Assembly: GCF_945952365.1 (NCBI RefSeq)
Contig: NZ_CAMFHX010000027.1
Coordinates: forward strand, 1-35,198
DNA: 35,198 nucleotides
DNA from: an uncultured Cetobacterium sp.
Lineage (GTDB): Bacteria > Fusobacteriota > Fusobacteriia > Fusobacteriales > Fusobacteriaceae
Direction of reading: 5' to 3'
A program made the position numbers and the translations under genes. Shown one piece after another: positions 32,478 through 35,198 of the stretch (position 1 is its first letter; the number at the start of each line of letters is the position of its first letter). The notes under the pieces were generated by a model. The model saw only the letters and a program-made list of their open reading frames with translations, did not search any database and was not told the DNA's origin.

Positions 32478-32943
32478 TAAAATATTGTTTTCGTTCTTGA
32501 CGTTTAGATTTTTTAAAACTTATATGAACTCTATTCTGTCTTGGATAATAGATAAGTTGATCATAACTAATTTTAGCTCTATCTAACTTTCTTTTTATAT
32601 CTTTTGCCTTACCCTTTATTCTAAAATCAACCGCTAGACCATTTTGATGATATGAATTGCTACTACCTTTCACTCTTTTGTTTAATTTTTTACTTCTATA
32701 CCAGCTTGTGACATATACTCTAGTTTTTAAAGCCTTTCTCACCTCATCCATTCTCTGTGCTGTATAAACTATATTTTTATACTCTGAGTTGGTTGGAATA
32801 TTTTTTATCCCATATTTTCTTGCTACAGAGCTATTGGTTGCTTCTTTCAAAGTAAAATATTTTGAAATTTTAGAACCTCTTTTAGGTGTAGATGAACATC
32901 CTACACAAAGCAACAAAATAATTAAAATAAAGATTTTCTTCAT
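32467..32943 (-). CDS. M15-like peptidase lipoprotein (cell-wall D,D-peptidase type)
   Basis: 158-residue lipoprotein with a signal sequence of hydrophobic Ile/Leu followed by the lipobox LCVGC (C16). The rest is a peptidase M15A/YcbK-like domain: FTLKEATNSS near residue 30, TSWYRS near 79-84, then SYHQNGLAVDFR, giving the zinc ligands H99 and D106, and VHISF with H140 as the third ligand. Such enzymes cut peptidoglycan stem peptides or are related to phage endolysins. The anchor suggests action in the periplasm at either membrane. It is a single gene. The ATG follows GGGAGAAAG. Confidence 0.85.
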   Translation of the reverse strand: MKKIFILIILLLCVGCSSTPKRGSKISKYFTLKEATNSSVARKYGIKNIPTNSEYKNIVYTAQRMDEVRKALKTRVYVTSWYRSKKLNKRVKGSSNSYHQNGLAVDFRIKGKAKDIKRKLDRAKISYDQLIYYPRQNRVHISFKKSKRQERKQYFIIK

Positions 32944-33037
32944 AACTTTCTCCCGATGTATATTTAATTTTGTAGTATTACATTAAGTTATAATAAATAC
33001 TTCTATAAGTTTTCAAGATTTTTCTATTTGCTTCAAT

Positions 33038-33064
33038 AAAAAAAGCTTAGAATTATCTAAGCTT
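33038..33064 (-). terminator. Terminator of tRNA-Arg
   Basis: AAGCTTAGA (33043-33051) pairs with TCTAAGCTT (33056-33064) around ATTA. On the minus strand a run of seven T follows. Confidence 0.85.
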
Positions 33065-33093
33065 ATGTCTATTAGATATATAATTTTCTGTTG

Positions 33094-33170
33094 TGGCGCC
33101 CCCAACAGGGATCGAACCCATAACCCTCTGATCCGAAGTCAGATGCTCTATCCAATTGAGCTATAGAGGC
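33094..33170 (-). tRNA. tRNA-Arg (TCG)
   Basis: The minus strand folds as a tRNA: 5' GCCTCTA pairs with TGGGGGC, the D-stem starts GCTC, the T-loop is TTCGATC, the anticodon loop CTTCGGA gives TCG (33134-33136), the discriminator is G and CCA is encoded at 33094-33096. It reads CGA codons. It has its own promoter and terminator, so it is a single-gene unit. Confidence 0.93.
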
Positions 33171-33183
33171 GCAACTACATGAA

Positions 33184-33212
33184 ATTTTACCGTATTTTTA
33201 TCTTTTAGTCAA
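33184..33212 (-). promoter_or_regulatory. Promoter of tRNA-Arg
   Basis: Minus-strand TTGACT (33207-33212) and TAAAAT (33184-33189) have a 17-base spacer, with transcription expected to start about 6 bases before the tRNA. The -35 box is just past the stop of the upstream symporter gene. Confidence 0.75.
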
Positions 33213-33223
33213 TAGTTAATTTA

Positions 33224-34618
33224 TTAATCCCAACATTCAACTCTTTCTCCATAAGGCATATCTATGTCATTTTTATTAAATGCTGGATCTAATCCCTTAT
33301 TTTTCTGAGTGTTATAGTCTTTTAAAGCTTCAAATGCAACTTTACCTAACATGAATATTGCAATCAGATTCAATACTGCCATAAGCCCCATGAACAGATC
33401 TGCCATATTCCATACTAAAGCTAGTTCACCCACTGATCCAAACATTACCATAGCTATAACCCCAGCCCTATATAGATTTAACCACGATTTATTTGGTGTT
33501 AAAAACTCTATATTTGTTTCTCCATAATAATAGTTTCCAATAATCGAACTAAATGCAAATAGTAATATACATACTGCTATAAAAATATTTCCCCAATGAC
33601 CAACTTGAGAGCTTAAAGCATTTTGAGTTAGTTGAATTCCTGTTAATCCCTCTGTTTGATGAGCTCCAGAGATTAAAACCATAAATGCTGTACAAGAACA
33701 GATTAAGATTGTATCTGTAAATACACCTAATGTTTGAACAAAACCTTGTTTAACAGGATGTGAAGTTTCTGCCGCTGCTGCTGCATTTGGTGCTGATCCC
33801 ATTCCAGCTTCGTTTGAGAACAGTCCTCTTTTTACTCCTGTCATAATTGCAGCTCCAATTCCTCCTCCTACTGCCTGTCTTATTCCAAAAGCGTTTTCAA
33901 TTATATCTCTAAATATTTCTGGCACCATTCCTATATTTTTAACAACAACATACATTGAAATTATTATATATAATGTTGCCATCACTGGAACAACAGCTGC
34001 ACTGAAGTTCGCAATTCTTTGAACACCACCAAAAATTATAACTCCTGTTGCTACAGCTAAAATTATACCAACAACTGTTCTATCCATTTTAAAAGCTTCG
34101 TGGAATGCTAATGAAATTGTATTCGATTGAACCGAGTTGAAAATTAATCCGAATGTTATTGAAATCAATATAGAAAAAGCAACTCCCATCCATTTTCTAT
34201 TTAAAGCTTTCTCCATGTAATAAGCTGGCCCACCTCTAAAAGCATCACCATCTTTTACTTTATAAATTTGTGCCAGCGTACTTTCAACAAAACTTGAGGC
34301 ACCACCTATTATAGCTATCAGCCACATCCAGAATATTGCACCCGATCCTCCTGATGCGATTGCTATTGCAACCCCTGCTAAGTTTCCTGTACCTACTCTA
34401 GAAGCTGTACTTATACAAAATGCTTTAAACGATGATACTCCACCTTTTTGACCTACACTATCACCTAGTATCTTGATCATTTGAGTAAAATATCTAATTT
34501 GTACAAATTTTGTTTTTAAAGTAAAATACGTTCCCACAAATAATAACATTACAATCAGAACATAACTCCAAAGAATATCATTTAAAAAATTTACTACTGA
34601 ATTTAGTATCTCCATCAT
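33224..34618 (-). CDS. Alanine/glycine:sodium (or proton) symporter, AGCS family
   Basis: Inner-membrane amino-acid symporter, 464 residues, about ten to eleven helices. The family signature is visible: GTGNLAGVAIAIASGGSGA near residue 75, DAFRGGPAYYMEKAL near residue 125 and VKRGLFSNEAGMGSAPNAAA near residue 265. The substrate is most likely alanine or glycine. Two ATGs in a row follow GAGGGGG; the second (34615) has the better spacing, a difference of one residue. Between this gene and the cold-shock terminator (34619-34720) there are AT-rich bases with a TATAAC/TATAAT-like box but no riboswitch that I can see. Confidence 0.93.
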   Translation of the reverse strand: MMEILNSVVNFLNDILWSYVLIVMLLFVGTYFTLKTKFVQIRYFTQMIKILGDSVGQKGGVSSFKAFCISTASRVGTGNLAGVAIAIASGGSGAIFWMWLIAIIGGASSFVESTLAQIYKVKDGDAFRGGPAYYMEKALNRKWMGVAFSILISITFGLIFNSVQSNTISLAFHEAFKMDRTVVGIILAVATGVIIFGGVQRIANFSAAVVPVMATLYIIISMYVVVKNIGMVPEIFRDIIENAFGIRQAVGGGIGAAIMTGVKRGLFSNEAGMGSAPNAAAAAETSHPVKQGFVQTLGVFTDTILICSCTAFMVLISGAHQTEGLTGIQLTQNALSSQVGHWGNIFIAVCILLFAFSSIIGNYYYGETNIEFLTPNKSWLNLYRAGVIAMVMFGSVGELALVWNMADLFMGLMAVLNLIAIFMLGKVAFEALKDYNTQKNKGLDPAFNKNDIDMPYGERVECWD

Positions 34619-34720
34619 TTCCCCCTCATAATTAATTTATAATGTTATAATGGTATCATAAATATCTTTTAAATGAAAATATATTTTTTTAATTTAACTT
34701 ATTTTTTACAAAATTTTTAT

Positions 34721-34745
34721 AAAAAAAAAGGAGCCTTAGCTCCTT
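34721..34745 (-). terminator. Terminator of the cold-shock gene
   Basis: AAGGAGC (34728-34734) pairs with GCTCCTT (34739-34745) around a 4-base loop. On the minus strand nine T follow. Confidence 0.9.
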
Positions 34746-34751
34746 GTTAAA

Positions 34752-34952
34752 TTACTTTGCAACAGTGATGTTTGTAGCTTGAGGTCCTTTAGCTCCCTCA
34801 GTTACATCGAAAGTAACTTCTTCTCCTTCATTAAGAGTTTTGAATCCATCTTTTTGAATTTGAGAGAAGTGTGCGAAAACGTCCTTTCCATCTTCACCAG
34901 TGATGAATCCGAATCCTTTCTCTTGGTTGAACCATTTAACTGTACCTTTCAT
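34752..34952 (-). CDS. csp: Cold-shock domain protein
   Basis: 66-residue CspA-type protein made of one five-stranded OB-fold that binds single-stranded RNA and DNA and melts mRNA structure. Both RNA-binding motifs are present: KGFGFIT (RNP1, about 13-19) and DVFAHFS (RNP2, about 25-31), with the usual start MKGTVKWFN. The ATG at 34952 follows GGAGGTATCAA; in-frame codons further upstream are part of the leader. The gene has a consensus promoter at 35084-35112, which gives a leader of about 125 bases, a feature of cold-induced csp mRNAs. Confidence 0.96.
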   Translation of the reverse strand: MKGTVKWFNQEKGFGFITGEDGKDVFAHFSQIQKDGFKTLNEGEEVTFDVTEGAKGPQATNITVAK

Positions 34953-35077
34953 TTGATACCTCCATAAAATTTTTGATTTCATGTAATAAATCTCCATTCA
35001 ATCCAACTAATATAAGGTACCTATGTAAGACCTTTAAATATTAAATAATAGAATTTCTTTCAATTTATACATCATTC
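34953..35077 (-). promoter_or_regulatory. Long 5' leader of the cold-shock mRNA
   Basis: About 125 untranslated bases between the predicted transcription start (about 35077) and the ATG. In other bacteria leaders of this size on csp mRNAs refold with temperature and open the ribosome site in the cold. I could not prove a specific fold by eye, and no clear E. coli-type cold box is visible. Confidence 0.5.
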
Positions 35078-35083
35078 AAACAC

Positions 35084-35112
35084 AGTATACACTATTTAAA
35101 TGTTCGTGTCAA
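35084..35112 (-). promoter_or_regulatory. Promoter of the cold-shock gene
   Basis: Minus-strand consensus TTGACA (35107-35112) and TATACT (35084-35089) with a 17-base spacer. This is one of the best promoters in the window, in keeping with a highly expressed gene. Confidence 0.85.
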
Positions 35113-35167
35113 TTTTTTTTCTATTACAGATGATCTTTTTACACTTTTTTTACAAAAAATAAAAAAA

Positions 35168-35198
35168 TGGCGCTTCTTGCTGGGCTCGAACCAGCGAC
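35168..35198 (-). tRNA. tRNA, 3' part only, identity not readable
   Basis: The minus strand shows a T-arm (GCTGG-TTCGAGC-CCAGC), a 3' acceptor strand AAGAAGC, a G discriminator and an encoded CCA at 35168-35170. The anticodon lies outside the window, so the amino acid cannot be given. Confidence 0.85.

Noticed and set aside
34619..34720. A glycine riboswitch before the AGCS symporter
   Set aside because: Only about 100 AT-rich bases with no paired conserved glycine-aptamer core visible.
1..35198. CRISPR array or toxin-antitoxin locus
   Set aside because: No regularly spaced direct repeats were seen, and no Cas, known toxin or known antitoxin proteins are encoded.

Overview
The window looks like chromosome of a low-GC diderm anaerobe, most likely a Fusobacteriota member (Cetobacterium-like). 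That is an inference from three things: AT-rich codon use with strong GGAGG ribosome sites, an outer-membrane porin ending in Phe together with Sec-exported periplasmic enzymes, and a gene set typical of fermenters (AGCS and GltS sodium symporters, glutaminase, several MATE pumps, an iron-sulfur flavoprotein). The species cannot be fixed from the sequence alone.

Layout. 1-150: two tRNA genes on the minus strand (Tyr, cut by the window edge, and Leu) behind a near-consensus promoter. 306-2908: a split ThrE-type exporter pair and a convergent MocR-type regulator. 3057-5766: two overlapping MATE pumps divergent from MocR. 5810-7749: an iron-sulfur flavoprotein and coaBC. 7760-8337: a decayed C-terminal piece of an IS1182-family transposase. 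8340-10089: a self-cleaving LexA/CI-like repressor, divergent from a 38-residue ORF, with three matching palindromes between them, then an unrecognised 226-residue protein. 10220-11134: glutaminase. 11165-26729: a pectin-use locus. 26794-35198: housekeeping and transport genes (PP-loop ATPase, GltS, YbaK deacylase, AEC carrier, DUF218 protein, M15-like lipoprotein, tRNA-Arg, AGCS symporter, cold-shock protein, start of another tRNA).

The pectin locus is the main system. It has two arms. The minus-strand arm reads GH105, MalF-type permease, MalG-type permease, GH28, UxaA, CE8. The plus-strand arm reads two solute-binding proteins, a PL2 pectate lyase, a TIM-barrel isomerase-like protein and a KdgM-like porin. 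Between the arms lie an FCD-type GntR regulator and a third MATE pump. The proposed flow is: oligogalacturonides enter by the porin, are trimmed in the periplasm by PL2, are caught by the binding proteins and imported by the two permeases. In the cytoplasm they are demethylated (CE8), hydrolysed to galacturonate (GH28), stripped of unsaturated ends (GH105) and fed to 2-keto-3-deoxygluconate through UxaA. The importer's ATPase, UxaC, UxaB, KdgK and KdgA are not in the window. Both arms carry the same operator-like 9-mer GTATCCTAG, on the -10 box of one arm and just after the predicted start of transcription of the other.

The most unusual small system is the repressor/38-residue ORF pair at 8340-9319, whose operators and promoters can be read directly.
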